Below the pieces are notes generated by a model, which saw only the letters and a program-made list of their open reading frames with translations, ran no database searches and had not been told where the DNA came from. A DNA stretch of 42,282 nucleotides, from positions 1 to 42,282 of the forward strand of contig DLDU01000041.1 of the NCBI GenBank assembly GCA_002481295.1. Direction: 5' to 3'. This DNA is from Prevotella sp. UBA7764. GTDB taxonomy: Bacteria > Bacteroidota > Bacteroidia > Bacteroidales > Bacteroidaceae. This document shows positions 16,819 to 25,297 of the stretch, piece after piece (position 1 is the first letter of the stretch; each line of letters starts with the position of its first letter). Position numbers and translations under genes: made by a program.

Positions 16819-17039
16819 AACGGGCAGGAGTAAGTGCTTGCGCGCACCCTGAAATGTTTAAGAAACTGACATTTTTCGGCCTCTGAGAATCAAAAAATCG
16901 CAGCCAAGGGTGTCCTTGACCTCAAAGGCAGCCATTTTGGCAACATCTGCCAACTGGTTGGCAATCAAGTGATTATATTTTATTGATTAAGCAAACCATT
17001 ACTTTTGCTTGTCATCCTTATGGTTTTACTCAATCAAAA
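16819..17039. other. Non-coding stretch downstream of the DUF4738-like gene
   Basis: No gene is supported. It contains a short hairpin TGCCAA-CTGG-TTGGCA near 16948-16963. The remainder is AT-rich sequence leading into the long inverted repeat at 17040. The base composition and style suggest a dispersed intergenic element, not coding sequence. Confidence 0.4.
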
Positions 17040-17117
17040 CACTTGTTTGACCCGCTCATCTCAGTTGTTTTACACGATGAAACAACTGAGATGAGCGGGT
17101 CAAACAAGTGCTTTTTC
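17040..17117. terminator. Perfect 31-bp inverted repeat, likely bidirectional terminator
   Basis: The arm 17040-17070 (starting CACTTGTTTGACCCGCTC) is perfectly complementary to 17080-17110, with a 9-nt loop TACACGATG. CTTTTTCTTTT follows on the + strand. On the minus strand the stem is followed by TTTTGATTG. It lies between convergent genes (DUF4738-like and glycerate kinase), which fits a bidirectional terminator. The stem is roughly three times longer than a terminator needs. Confidence 0.65.
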
Positions 17118-17405
17118 TTTTGAAGACAACTGTTTTCTTCGTCTCTCATGGCAAAAATGAGCCTAAAGAATCAGAAATCCGCGTTTTCCTTCTCTATATT
17201 GCAACCTCGCCACGACAAGCTTTTGTCGGGAAAAATCAGAGCTGTAATATATTTCAAGGCATCTTAAGACTCATGCCAGTGCAAAAGAATGCACGCTAAG
17301 TTGCAGGATTGTGATTTCGTGACAATAACCCAAAGGGAGGCGAGCAGTATCGCCGGGAATGCGCTGAAAGCAAGGCCTCTAATCATAACTACATATATAT
17401 ACAAC
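17118..17405. other. Non-coding island with small hairpins downstream of glycerate kinase
   Basis: It holds several short stems: CGACAA/TTGTCG near 17214-17229, GTGCA/TGCAC at 17279-17294, GGCGA/TCGCC at 17339-17354 and ACATATA/TATATGT near 17391-17413. Small open frames exist on both strands (for example + from 17289, and minus through 17264-17405), but they run antisense into glycerate kinase and lack start signals. The sequence resembles intergenic elements that recur in Prevotella genomes; that is recollection and was not checked. Confidence 0.35.
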
Positions 17406-18485
17406 CTATATGTCGTGACTATCGACAAGAACAACTCGCTGAGCTGCATCCGCCAATCGTTTTTGTGCCACTTCCTTGTCGAGCGGATTCTCGTCATCGG
17501 GCTGTCCGTCGTTGATACATACTACTTGCGAGAAGCCTGCGCCGAGCAATGCGTCCCGGTCCTCTATGCGTCCACTGGTAAGAACGACGGGTACTCCTGC
17601 CTTCTGCGCATGACGCAAGACTATGCTTGGCAGTTTGCCCATGAGTGTTTGGGTGTCGGAAGCACCCTCGCCCGTGATGACAAGATCGGCATGTTGCAGC
17701 ATGTCGTCGAAACGATTGCTTCGCAATACCAGTTCAGCGCCACTCTCCATCTGAGCATCCATGAACTGCATGAAGGCATAGCCCAGTCCACCGGCAGCAC
17801 CAGCGCCGGGTCTTTGGCTCATGTCGTAGCCCTGATGTTTGGCAGCCATCGTAGCGAAGGTTGCCGCACGGCGTTCAAGAAGTTCCACTTGCCGGTCATC
17901 GGCTCCCTTCTGCGGTGCAAAGACATGGGCAGCGCCACGCGGACCTGTGAGCGGATTGTCGACATCGGAAGCAAGCGTCACGCGAACCGACTTCAGCACA
18001 GAGGTGTCGAAAAGGTCGTACCACATCTGATGCAACCGCTGTTGGGCATGGTGGCGCAGACAACGAAGCATGCCCAGTCCGCAGTCGCTCGTCGCTGAGC
18101 CGCCCAGTCCCACGATAAACTCGCGGCAACCCTGTTCCCACGCTTGCACCATCAGCTCGCCGACGCCGTAGCTCGTGGCTACGAGCGGATTGCGCAGTTC
18201 CGGTTCTATCTTGTCGAGTCCCACGGCCTGCGCCACCTCGATTATGCCCTTACCATCCTTGATACCGTAGTCAGCATCGGTCCACCGCATCATCGCATCG
18301 TGGACATGGCAGTGCTCCACCCTATCGGGACGCATTGCTCTCAGGAAGCCCTCGCCACCGTCGCTGGCCTCGATCTGCTTTATCTCCACATCGTCATGCT
18401 GGGCTCTCAATCCTTTGGCGCACGCCTCGTTTGCCTCTTGGCTGCTCATGCAACCCTTGAAACTGTCAAATATCAATAATATCAT
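17406..18485 (-). CDS. Glycerate kinase (type I family)
   Basis: About 359 aa. It phosphorylates D-glycerate with ATP to 2- or 3-phosphoglycerate, feeding glycolysis. The N-terminus MILLIFDSFKGCMSSQEA matches the family opening (DSFKG). Further hallmarks are ASDGGEG, RNPLVATSYGVGELM, FIVGLGGSATSDCGLGML, GAAHVFAPQKGAD, GAGAAGGLGYAF and DLVITGEGASDTQTLMGKLP. The start ATG at 18485 gives the canonical N-terminus; a TTG at 18491 would overlap the antitoxin stop. The gene follows the antitoxin gene by 2 bp, so transcription must come through the toxin-antitoxin genes or from inside them. It ends in TAG at 17406. Confidence 0.9.
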   Translation of the reverse strand: MILLIFDSFKGCMSSQEANEACAKGLRAQHDDVEIKQIEASDGGEGFLRAMRPDRVEHCHVHDAMMRWTDADYGIKDGKGIIEVAQAVGLDKIEPELRNPLVATSYGVGELMVQAWEQGCREFIVGLGGSATSDCGLGMLRCLRHHAQQRLHQMWYDLFDTSVLKSVRVTLASDVDNPLTGPRGAAHVFAPQKGADDRQVELLERRAATFATMAAKHQGYDMSQRPGAGAAGGLGYAFMQFMDAQMESGAELVLRSNRFDDMLQHADLVITGEGASDTQTLMGKLPSIVLRHAQKAGVPVVLTSGRIEDRDALLGAGFSQVVCINDGQPDDENPLDKEVAQKRLADAAQRVVLVDSHDI

Positions 18486-18487
18486 AT

Positions 18488-18799
18488 TCAACCAACAACT
18501 AAAGAATATCTGAGCCCAAGTGCATTACTAATTAAGAGAAAGGTTGACAGCTGCATATCACTATTACCACGCTCTATATTACTGATAAACTCACGCTTCT
18601 TGCCAATCTTATCAGCCAATTGTTGCTGAGTCATCTTCTGTTGCTTACGCTGCTCTTTCAATATTTCAGCATAATAGAAAGATTTAGCACGAGCTTCAAA
18701 AGCTTCACGTGAAGGAGAACTTTTGGGGCCATACTCTTTATCTAATCTTGCTGATGAGGTCTGAAGCTTATTTAACTTGTTTTCGTCTAACTTTATCAT
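18488..18799 (-). CDS. higA: HigA-type antitoxin, XRE-family HTH protein
   Basis: 103 aa. An N-terminal helical stretch is followed by a Cro/C1-type HTH at about residues 50-100: KMTQQQLADKIGKKREFISN, IERGNSDMQLSTFLLISNAL, GLRYSLVV. It is expected to neutralise the upstream toxin and repress the operon. It starts 2 bp after the toxin stop codon, the toxin-first order typical of higBA. Its base composition is AT-rich relative to the flanking genes, suggesting acquisition. Naming follows family logic; activity is unproven. Confidence 0.8.
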   Translation of the reverse strand: MIKLDENKLNKLQTSSARLDKEYGPKSSPSREAFEARAKSFYYAEILKEQRKQQKMTQQQLADKIGKKREFISNIERGNSDMQLSTFLLISNALGLRYSLVVG

Positions 18800-18801
18800 A
18801 C

Positions 18802-19152
18802 CTATTCCTCCATATATTTTCTTAATATCTTATTAGCAATTTCAACTTCTTGCTTATACTGCTTCTTACTTTTCTTCAAGAAAGAATTAAGGAAAATGAC
18901 TCTACTGGATTCTATAAAGCTTATGGCATCTATGGCGAACATAACAGTACGATACTCGTTACTGCCTATTGAAACACGTGCCTCATAAAAATCTGTCCCC
19001 TCTATGTTCTTCACAAACTTAGTACTGACAACCTTTATAGTCGCTATTATCTGTTCTACATAATCGTACTTTACTCTAACCCTCATGGGAAGAGCATCTA
19101 AGTATTCTTTATACTCATCCGAATAGTAGATTTCCCTTATCTTCTTATCCAT
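18802..19152 (-). CDS. higB: HigB/RelE-type toxin, Gp49-like (DUF891) family
   Basis: 116 aa. It is a putative ribosome-dependent mRNA interferase. The sequence reads DEYKEYLDALPMRVRVKYDY, then KFVKNIEGTDFYEARVSIGS, NEYRTVMFAIDAISF, RVIFLNSFLKKSKK. This is the usual order of the Gp49-like fold: a helical N-part, L..L.GTD.YE.R, then YR..... and a basic F.KK motif. Length and partner order (toxin before antitoxin) are typical. A near-ideal promoter ends only 4 bp before the ATG at 19152, so the mRNA may be leaderless. Confidence 0.82.
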   Translation of the reverse strand: MDKKIREIYYSDEYKEYLDALPMRVRVKYDYVEQIIATIKVVSTKFVKNIEGTDFYEARVSIGSNEYRTVMFAIDAISFIESSRVIFLNSFLKKSKKQYKQEVEIANKILRKYMEE

Positions 19153-19156
19153 ACTA

Positions 19157-19188
19157 CAAAAGTAAGTGTTTTATTCCAAACAGACAAA
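19157..19188 (-). promoter_or_regulatory. Promoter of the toxin-antitoxin-glycerate kinase operon
   Basis: On the minus strand: TTTG (19188-19185), a 20-bp spacer, TACTTTTG (19164-19157), then TAGT and the ATG of the toxin gene. Both elements match the Bacteroidetes consensus perfectly. With the start site expected a few bases after the -7 element, transcription would begin at or next to the A of the start codon. Confidence 0.78.
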
Positions 19189-19314
19189 TAAAATGGAACG
19201 AATTTATTACTTTTTATCGAATACGGCAAACTCCGTAATAAGCGAAAAGCCTTTGAAGAACATTTAGGACTCGCCTTTCTGTAATATTTCCGCCCTTTCT
19301 ACGTTACTAATACC

Positions 19315-21690
19315 ATGATACGAAGACTTTTCATCTTGATGATACTCACGTTGCTGGGCCTGGACGGCATGGCACAGAGCTTCACACTGCACGGCCGCGT
19401 CATCGACGAGGAGGGCAATCCCGTGGAGTTCGCCAGCGTGTCGTGCCTGCAGCAGGGCAAGGCCACCGTGACCTCAGCTCATGGCAACTACAGCCTGACG
19501 CTTCACTCCGCTGACTCGGTGGTGGTGAAGTTCTCGATGCTCGGCTACCGCACGAAGACACGCGTGCTGAGGAACCCCAAGGGACCACAGACCTTGCAGG
19601 TGACGCTCTACGGCATGGCCAACACACTCGGGCAAGTAGATGTCACGGGACAAAAGATACAATCGGGACAAGGGCAGGAGCTCAGCACCAAAGACATGAA
19701 AGGATCGCCGTCGACAACGGGCAACGCTGTGGAGGAACTCGTACAGAGCCAGGCCGGTGTGTCGACTCACTCTGAGCTGTCGTCGCAATACAATGTTCGC
19801 GGCGGAGCCTTTGACGAGAACTCTGTATATATAAATAATGTGGAGGTCTTCCGTCCTTTCCTCGTACGTAGCGGACAGCAGGAAGGACTCTCGGTCATTA
19901 ATCCCGACATGGTGGAGTGCATCAACTTCTCCACCGGTGGCTTCGAGGCAAAGTACGGCGACAAGATGTCATCGGCTCTCGACATCACCTATCGCCAGCC
20001 CAAGCGTACCGAGGCCACGGTGACGGCATCGCTGCTCGGTGCCAATGCTTACGTGGGACTCGGCGGTAAGAACTTCTCGTGGACCAACGGCCTGCGCTAC
20101 AAGACTACGAAGTATCTCCTCGGCTCGATGGAGACCAACGGTGAGTACAAACCAAACTTCCTCGACTACCAGACCTATCTCCATTGGCGGTCCAACAAGT
20201 TGTGGAGCTTCGACATCATCGGCAACATCTCTGACAACCACTATACTTTCCAGCCCGAGAGCCGCGAGACTACCTTCGGCACGCTCGAAGACGTGAAGTC
20301 GTTCAAAGTCTATTTCGACGGTCAGGAGAAGGACCGCTTCCGGACTTATTTCGGCACGGTGGGCATCACGCGCCACTGGGGTGACTCCACTTCGGTGTCG
20401 CTCCTTGGCTCGGCATTCACCACCAGCGAGCGTGAGCAGTACGACATACAAGGACAATACTGGCTCACGCAGACCGAGACCTCGGAAGACCTCGGCGTGG
20501 GCACCTACTTCCAGCACGCTCGCAACTACCTTAAAGCACGCGTGGGCAGCGTGAAGCTCATGGTCAAGCACAAGACAGCCGCACACAACATCGAGGGAGG
20601 CATCACCTTTAAGAAAGAACATATCGAGGAGAACTCGCGCGAGTATGAGATGCGCGACTCGGCAGGATACTGCATCCCACATACGGGTAAGGATCTGTAT
20701 ATGATCTATTCCCTTAGAGCAAAAAACAAGCTCGACGCCAACCGTACCGAGGTTTATCTGCAAGACACTTGGCGCTATCACCGCAACGACTCCAGCACAC
20801 TCTATACGCTGAACTACGGTGTACGCTTCTCGCATTGGAACTTTAACCAGGAGTCAACGCTTTCGCCGCGCGTCTCACTCGGCATTACGCCTTCGTGGAA
20901 CCGCGACCTGACTTTCCGTCTGGCAACAGGTCTCTATTACCAGGCTCCGTTCTTCAAGGAGTTGCGCGACACGTCGACCGTAAACGGCATGACCGTGGCT
21001 TCGCTCAACAACAAGGTGAAGAGTCAGCGTGCCATCCACGTCATCGGTGGCATGGACTACCGCTTCAAAGTCAACAACCGTCCTTACCGCTTCTCGGCAG
21101 AAGCATACTATAAGTTCCTCCATAACCTCATCCCTTACTCGGTAAGCAACGTGCAGGTGGTCTACTACGGCGATCATACCGCCACAGGTCATGCAGCCGG
21201 TGTGGACCTGAAACTCTACGGTGAGTTTGTTCCCGGCACTGACTCGTGGATCACACTCTCGCTGATGAATACGAAGATGAACGTAGACGGGCGCTCGCTG
21301 CCGCTGCCTACCGACCAGCGCTTTGCCGCCCATCTCTTCTTCACCGACTATTTCCCCGGCACCACCCGCTGGAAGATGAGTCTGAGGCTGACCTATGCCG
21401 ACGGTCTGCCCTTCTCCACGCCACACCGTGAGCTCACCTCTGCCTCCTTCCGTGCTCCGGCCTACAAGCGTGCCGACATCGGCATGAGCTACCGACTCTA
21501 CGACAACAGTGACCACCACAGCAGCCATTGGCTGAAGAATGTGTGGCTCGGCCTCGACTGTCTCAACCTCTTAGGTATCAACAACGTCAACTCCTACTAC
21601 TGGGTCACCGATGTCGTCGGCCAGCAGTATGCCGTGCCCAACTACCTGACCGGCCGCCGCTTGAACGCCAAGGTGACCGTAGAGTTCTGA
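19315..21690 (+). CDS. TonB-dependent outer-membrane receptor with CarboxypepD-like N-domain
   Basis: 791 aa. The signal peptide (to about GMAQ) is followed by a CarboxypepD_reg-like domain (LHGRVIDEEGNPVEFASVSC, HGNYSLTL), a plug (GNAVEELVQSQAGVSTHSEL, QYNVRGGAFDENSVYINNVE) and a 22-strand-type barrel ending in NAKVTVEF. It lacks the SusC signature and has no SusD partner, so it is not a SusC. The motif NVRGG.FDEN.VY.N..EV.RPF is a pattern of a conserved Bacteroidetes receptor group; the substrate is unknown. It is transcribed alone, divergent from the toxin gene and convergent with the GH30 genes. No strong promoter match is seen upstream. Confidence 0.85.
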   Translation: MIRRLFILMILTLLGLDGMAQSFTLHGRVIDEEGNPVEFASVSCLQQGKATVTSAHGNYSLTLHSADSVVVKFSMLGYRTKTRVLRNPKGPQTLQVTLYGMANTLGQVDVTGQKIQSGQGQELSTKDMKGSPSTTGNAVEELVQSQAGVSTHSELSSQYNVRGGAFDENSVYINNVEVFRPFLVRSGQQEGLSVINPDMVECINFSTGGFEAKYGDKMSSALDITYRQPKRTEATVTASLLGANAYVGLGGKNFSWTNGLRYKTTKYLLGSMETNGEYKPNFLDYQTYLHWRSNKLWSFDIIGNISDNHYTFQPESRETTFGTLEDVKSFKVYFDGQEKDRFRTYFGTVGITRHWGDSTSVSLLGSAFTTSEREQYDIQGQYWLTQTETSEDLGVGTYFQHARNYLKARVGSVKLMVKHKTAAHNIEGGITFKKEHIEENSREYEMRDSAGYCIPHTGKDLYMIYSLRAKNKLDANRTEVYLQDTWRYHRNDSSTLYTLNYGVRFSHWNFNQESTLSPRVSLGITPSWNRDLTFRLATGLYYQAPFFKELRDTSTVNGMTVASLNNKVKSQRAIHVIGGMDYRFKVNNRPYRFSAEAYYKFLHNLIPYSVSNVQVVYYGDHTATGHAAGVDLKLYGEFVPGTDSWITLSLMNTKMNVDGRSLPLPTDQRFAAHLFFTDYFPGTTRWKMSLRLTYADGLPFSTPHRELTSASFRAPAYKRADIGMSYRLYDNSDHHSSHWLKNVWLGLDCLNLLGINNVNSYYWVTDVVGQQYAVPNYLTGRRLNAKVTVEF

Positions 21691-21795
21691 GCATAAGGCG
21701 TGCGGAGCCTTTATCGCCAAATAGCCCCGTGCTGTTCTGAGTGCTTGGTTCTGTATGTTGCTTTTGTGCAGCAACCCTCGCTCGTTGTGTGCTTC
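21691..21795. other. Convergent gap with weak hairpins
   Basis: Between the receptor gene and the last GH30 gene there are two short stems, AAGGC/GCCTT (21695-21711) and GTTGC/GCAAC (near 21757-21775). Neither has a strong T-tract. They may act as weak bidirectional terminators. Confidence 0.3.
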
Positions 21796-23349
21796 TCACC
21801 TCTCGCTGACAAACGTGGTAACGGATCTCGGCTCAAGCATGGCGTTGCCCATGCTCTTTCCCACCGGTTTCAGGTTTTCTCCCGTCACGTCCGACGTGCG
21901 GTAGAGTTGCCAAGCGTGCTTACTTTCTGGAAGAGGCAGAACGATCGGAGCAGAGCCTTCTCCATAATTAATGGCGACCACCACCCACGAGCCGTCTACA
22001 TTGCGATAGGCTGAAGTCATCACGCCATAAGGTTGTGTCTCACCGTCTGCAACAAGTTTTCCTCCATCTGTCACAGACATCGCATACCGCCGTGCTCCTG
22101 GACGGATGAAGCGGCTATAATTGCCCAACGTCCACATCAGCTTTGAATCGATGGCCTTGCCCGTTTTCCAACCGTCATTACTGAGCACGCGGATCAGTCC
22201 ATCTTTGTAGTCGCCTCCCAAGGCACGCCACCACGACCAGCTCTCAGCATCGCCATAGACCAGATCATGATGGATGACACGAGCCACATAGAGAGCCGTC
22301 ATCATCGAAAAGTCGAAATGGCCGCCTCCCCCGATCTCCTCATCGTTGCTCATAATGCAAAGTTCGCTTTGCCAATAATGAAGACCATACCGCGCCAACG
22401 TGTCTCGGAGTTGCTCGCGTACCTGACGCATATATTTCACGGGCGTATTGGTCCAATAGCTGTGAGCCAACACGCAGTGCGGCACACCCGGGCAATCGCC
22501 CAAATAGGTCTGCACGCTGTCTTTATTGAAGAAGCTGGAGATTTCGAAACCGCGCTGCCAATCTGTCTCGTGAGTACCCAAGAGGCACCGCAGATCGCTA
22601 CTCTCATTGATCGTTATCTGTGTATTGACCTTTTGCTTTTTAAATGCTTTCGAAACAGCCCTCACCAACTTTGCTACTTCCCGGTTGGTAGCGGGCGACC
22701 CTTCCTGCTTCGGTCCCAGCCAGTTCCAGTGTCCGTCCGGCTCGTTGACCGGACTGACATAGTCGAAGTGGATGCCGTCGTGCGCTTCCAGCCCTTTCAA
22801 GCTTGTCGCGATGAACCGTGCGGCACGGTCATAGCAGTCCGGCTTTAGGTTGATCGTTCCTCCACGTCCCGTGTTGGTAGCGAGACCGTTTTGTGTAAAG
22901 TAGACCGGCATAGAATTCATGAAAGCCAGAAAGTGGTCAACGCCACGCTCTTTGGCAAGTTTCAGGAAGTTGCGCTGCCCCTGCTGCTTGCTCCAGTCGT
23001 AACTGCCGTCAGCATTCAGGAAGCATTCCGTCCGCGTAGCTTGCTGGATATACGAGCTGTCGCCCTGCTCCTCACTGCCTGCTCCAAGGTTGAAACGCCA
23101 TAATGAAAGTCCGATGCCGCGTGGCTGACCTTGTGCATCGTCGTCTGTGCTGAACAGCCAGTCGGCGATTTGTCGCTGCAGTTGCTCCGGCCACAGCCCA
23201 ACATACTTCATACTCCATGCGTCAGATGCCCCAAAGTGCAGAATCTGTTGGCGCGGTTGATCTGCGTTGATCCGGTAGATCCGTTGGGCACGGATTGACA
23301 CTGCCGCCATCAACAACAGCACTGAAAAGAGAAAACGATGATATTTCAT
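21796..23349 (-). CDS. GH30-family glycoside hydrolase (endo-beta-1,6-galactanase-like)
   Basis: 517 aa. A signal peptide (to about IRAQ) is followed by a clan GH-A barrel of the PF14587-like GH30 type: ILHFGASDAWSMKYVG, GIGLSLWRFNLGAGSEEQGD, FLAFMNSMPVYFTQNG. The acid/base is Glu203 in SPVNEPDGHWNW and the nucleophile is Glu329 in YWQSELCIM. A C-terminal beta-sandwich follows from about residue 425. The family includes endo-beta-1,6-galactanases, but other beta-1,6 or xylan-type activities exist in GH30, so the substrate is not proven. It is the last gene of the PUL, 40 bp after its paralogue, and is secreted to the periplasm or surface. Confidence 0.82.
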   Translation of the reverse strand: MKYHRFLFSVLLLMAAVSIRAQRIYRINADQPRQQILHFGASDAWSMKYVGLWPEQLQRQIADWLFSTDDDAQGQPRGIGLSLWRFNLGAGSEEQGDSSYIQQATRTECFLNADGSYDWSKQQGQRNFLKLAKERGVDHFLAFMNSMPVYFTQNGLATNTGRGGTINLKPDCYDRAARFIATSLKGLEAHDGIHFDYVSPVNEPDGHWNWLGPKQEGSPATNREVAKLVRAVSKAFKKQKVNTQITINESSDLRCLLGTHETDWQRGFEISSFFNKDSVQTYLGDCPGVPHCVLAHSYWTNTPVKYMRQVREQLRDTLARYGLHYWQSELCIMSNDEEIGGGGHFDFSMMTALYVARVIHHDLVYGDAESWSWWRALGGDYKDGLIRVLSNDGWKTGKAIDSKLMWTLGNYSRFIRPGARRYAMSVTDGGKLVADGETQPYGVMTSAYRNVDGSWVVVAINYGEGSAPIVLPLPESKHAWQLYRTSDVTGENLKPVGKSMGNAMLEPRSVTTFVSER

Positions 23350-23389
23350 AGCAGAATAGGATATATGATGAGGATAGTTAATTCTTCAT

Positions 23390-25138
23390 TCAGTGATTGA
23401 CGATTTTCTTTCCATCAACGACATAGATACCTTTCGGCAAAGAATGCAGAAGAGAGACATCGTCAGCGACCTTCATTCCTGTCAAGGAAAAGACGGCATC
23501 CACTTTTTTAGCATCTTCTTCTATGCTCTGAATGCCGGTAGCAAAGTCACCGTCGAGAGTGAAGGTCACCACAGAGCGAGCCGGAATGAGGATACGTGTG
23601 TTGGCATTGGGCGTTGCGCTCAGTGTAGCGTCAAGGCTCAGCGAATGCGTGGCATCGGTCACATATTTATGAATAGCCGTTGCGGAAGTATTAAATTTGA
23701 CGCCTTTTGCTGCGCCTCCATTATTGACAAAGACCGCCACGATGCGCTTGCCGTCCGGTGAGACAAAGGCTGTAGCCATCAATCCGTCGATATCGTCGAC
23801 CGTCGTGCCCGTCATGGCTATGCGCTGATAGCCGGGGCGTACAAAGCGGCTGTAGTTGCCGAGTACCCACAGATTGGGATTGGCCGTGACGGTTCCACCT
23901 TTTGTGAGATCACCATAGCTCTCGTAGCCAGTGTCTCCCGTGGCGTTGAGCCGAAGCAGTTCAAACCGGTTTTTCTGGCTCCATTGTGATTGAGCCATCG
24001 CTGTCCAGTACGACCATGACGACATGTTGCCTTCGGTGAGCCCCACATAGATGAGCTTTCCCATGAACAGTGCGATGTCCATGTCAGTGGCTTCATCGTA
24101 TGAACCTGGGAAGCCCGTGTCGCTGCCGGGCTCTTTGTCAAGCATGCTCCACTCGGTTTGCATGACTTTCAATCCGTATTGCGCAGCTTTCTGTGCCACC
24201 TTCTTTCGTGTGTCCACTAATGCAGCATCGCTGCCAAAGGTCCAATAGTCGTGTCCAGCCACGGCTTTCTCCACATGGCCCAGTCCACCGATATATGTTT
24301 CACTGTTTGCCGGATTCCAAAAAGCCTCTATCTGATCCGAAGCCCTGCCACCATAGTTAGAGCAATGCTGATAGAGCCGGTCCCATGCGCTTGCTTCCGG
24401 CATGACAATGGTAGTTCTCGACAATTGCTGCTTGTCAAGTGCTTGATCCAATTCCTTTACGAGTCGGCTGATCTCAGCGTTCTGCCAAGGCGAGCCTTCC
24501 TGACCATCGCGCCAGTCGAAAGCCGGCTCGTTGACAGGGTCGACATAGGTAATAGGATAGCCTAAGTCGGTGAAGTGTCGGGCTGTGGTGGCGATATAGT
24601 TTGCGAAATCGTCATAGCAATCTTCCTTAAGGTTGGCTCCCGCCGCCCCGTCCTTGTTGTTGGCCAGTCCGTTTGCCGTATAATAAATAGGTGCAGAGTT
24701 GGCGAAAAGAAGGAAATGATCAACCCCATAGCTCTTGGCCTGCTCCATGAACCACCGTTGTCCGGCACAGCGGTTCCAGTCGTAGGTGCCGTCAGACTTG
24801 ATGTAGCAGTCAGCGCGTCGTGTGGCATCACTGATGTTCGATCCGTCGCCTTGTTCACTGCTGCCAGCACCCAAGTTCACTCTCCACACCGAGAGTCCGA
24901 TACCTTCGGGATTGCCGTTGCTGTCCATCTTTTGCGAGAAGAGCAGGCGCGCAGCCTTTTCCTTCTCTGTGGTGGAGAAGTATCGTCCCACAAATTCTGT
25001 TGTCCAGCAGTCTGAAGCCCCGAAGTCCATGATGGTCTGGTAGTGCTCGGAAGGATTGAATCCTATTGTGTATGTCGACTGGGCTGAGGCTGACAAGACT
25101 GTAGACAAAGCAAAGATGGAGAAGAGTATTTGTTTCAT
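23390..25138 (-). CDS. GH30-family glycoside hydrolase with T9SS-like C-terminal tail
   Basis: 582 aa. It is a paralogue of the neighbouring GH30 enzyme with the same order of motifs: IMDFGASDCWTTEFVG, GIGLSVWRVNLGAGSSEQGD and FLLFANSAPIYYTANG. The acid/base is Glu204 in DPVNEPAFDW and the nucleophile is Glu329 in MQTEWSML. After the beta-sandwich it has an extra tail of about 45 residues (from near 537) with FSLTGMKV and LPKGIYVVDGKKI. This resembles the type A C-terminal sorting signal of the type IX secretion system and suggests surface delivery. It follows susD after a repeat-filled 159-bp gap. Substrate specificity is unproven. Confidence 0.82.
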   Translation of the reverse strand: MKQILFSIFALSTVLSASAQSTYTIGFNPSEHYQTIMDFGASDCWTTEFVGRYFSTTEKEKAARLLFSQKMDSNGNPEGIGLSVWRVNLGAGSSEQGDGSNISDATRRADCYIKSDGTYDWNRCAGQRWFMEQAKSYGVDHFLLFANSAPIYYTANGLANNKDGAAGANLKEDCYDDFANYIATTARHFTDLGYPITYVDPVNEPAFDWRDGQEGSPWQNAEISRLVKELDQALDKQQLSRTTIVMPEASAWDRLYQHCSNYGGRASDQIEAFWNPANSETYIGGLGHVEKAVAGHDYWTFGSDAALVDTRKKVAQKAAQYGLKVMQTEWSMLDKEPGSDTGFPGSYDEATDMDIALFMGKLIYVGLTEGNMSSWSYWTAMAQSQWSQKNRFELLRLNATGDTGYESYGDLTKGGTVTANPNLWVLGNYSRFVRPGYQRIAMTGTTVDDIDGLMATAFVSPDGKRIVAVFVNNGGAAKGVKFNTSATAIHKYVTDATHSLSLDATLSATPNANTRILIPARSVVTFTLDGDFATGIQSIEEDAKKVDAVFSLTGMKVADDVSLLHSLPKGIYVVDGKKIVNH

Positions 25139-25190
25139 ACGAGATAATATAAAAAGAAGTGTGAAGAGAAAATCTATCCAACAATGAAAG

Positions 25191-25295
25191 GTTCATAGGT
25201 TCTAAAGGCTCCGTAGGCTTAAAGATTCCATACGATCGACAAAACCTTTAAAACCAACAAAACCTTTAAAACCTAAAGAACCTTCGAAACCTAGA
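25191..25295 (-). repeat. Imperfect tandem and inverted repeat between susD and the GH30 genes
   Basis: Starting right at the susD stop codon, units of the type CAAAACCTTTAAAACC occur twice, and a diverged third (AAAGAACCTTCGAAACC) lies at about 25238-25293. The opposite arm (25194-25223, AGGTTCTAAAGGCTCCGTAG and following) is complementary in pattern, so RNA from this gap can fold into a long imperfect hairpin (about 22 of 28 positions). The location between the highly expressed susCD part and the enzyme genes fits an mRNA-processing or attenuation element. Confidence 0.6.
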
Positions 25296-25297
25296 AT

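Noticed and set aside
17264..17497. Small hydrophobic protein on the minus strand
   Set aside because: It overlaps the glycerate kinase end in another frame and has no initiation signal. It is kept only as part of the repeat-like island.
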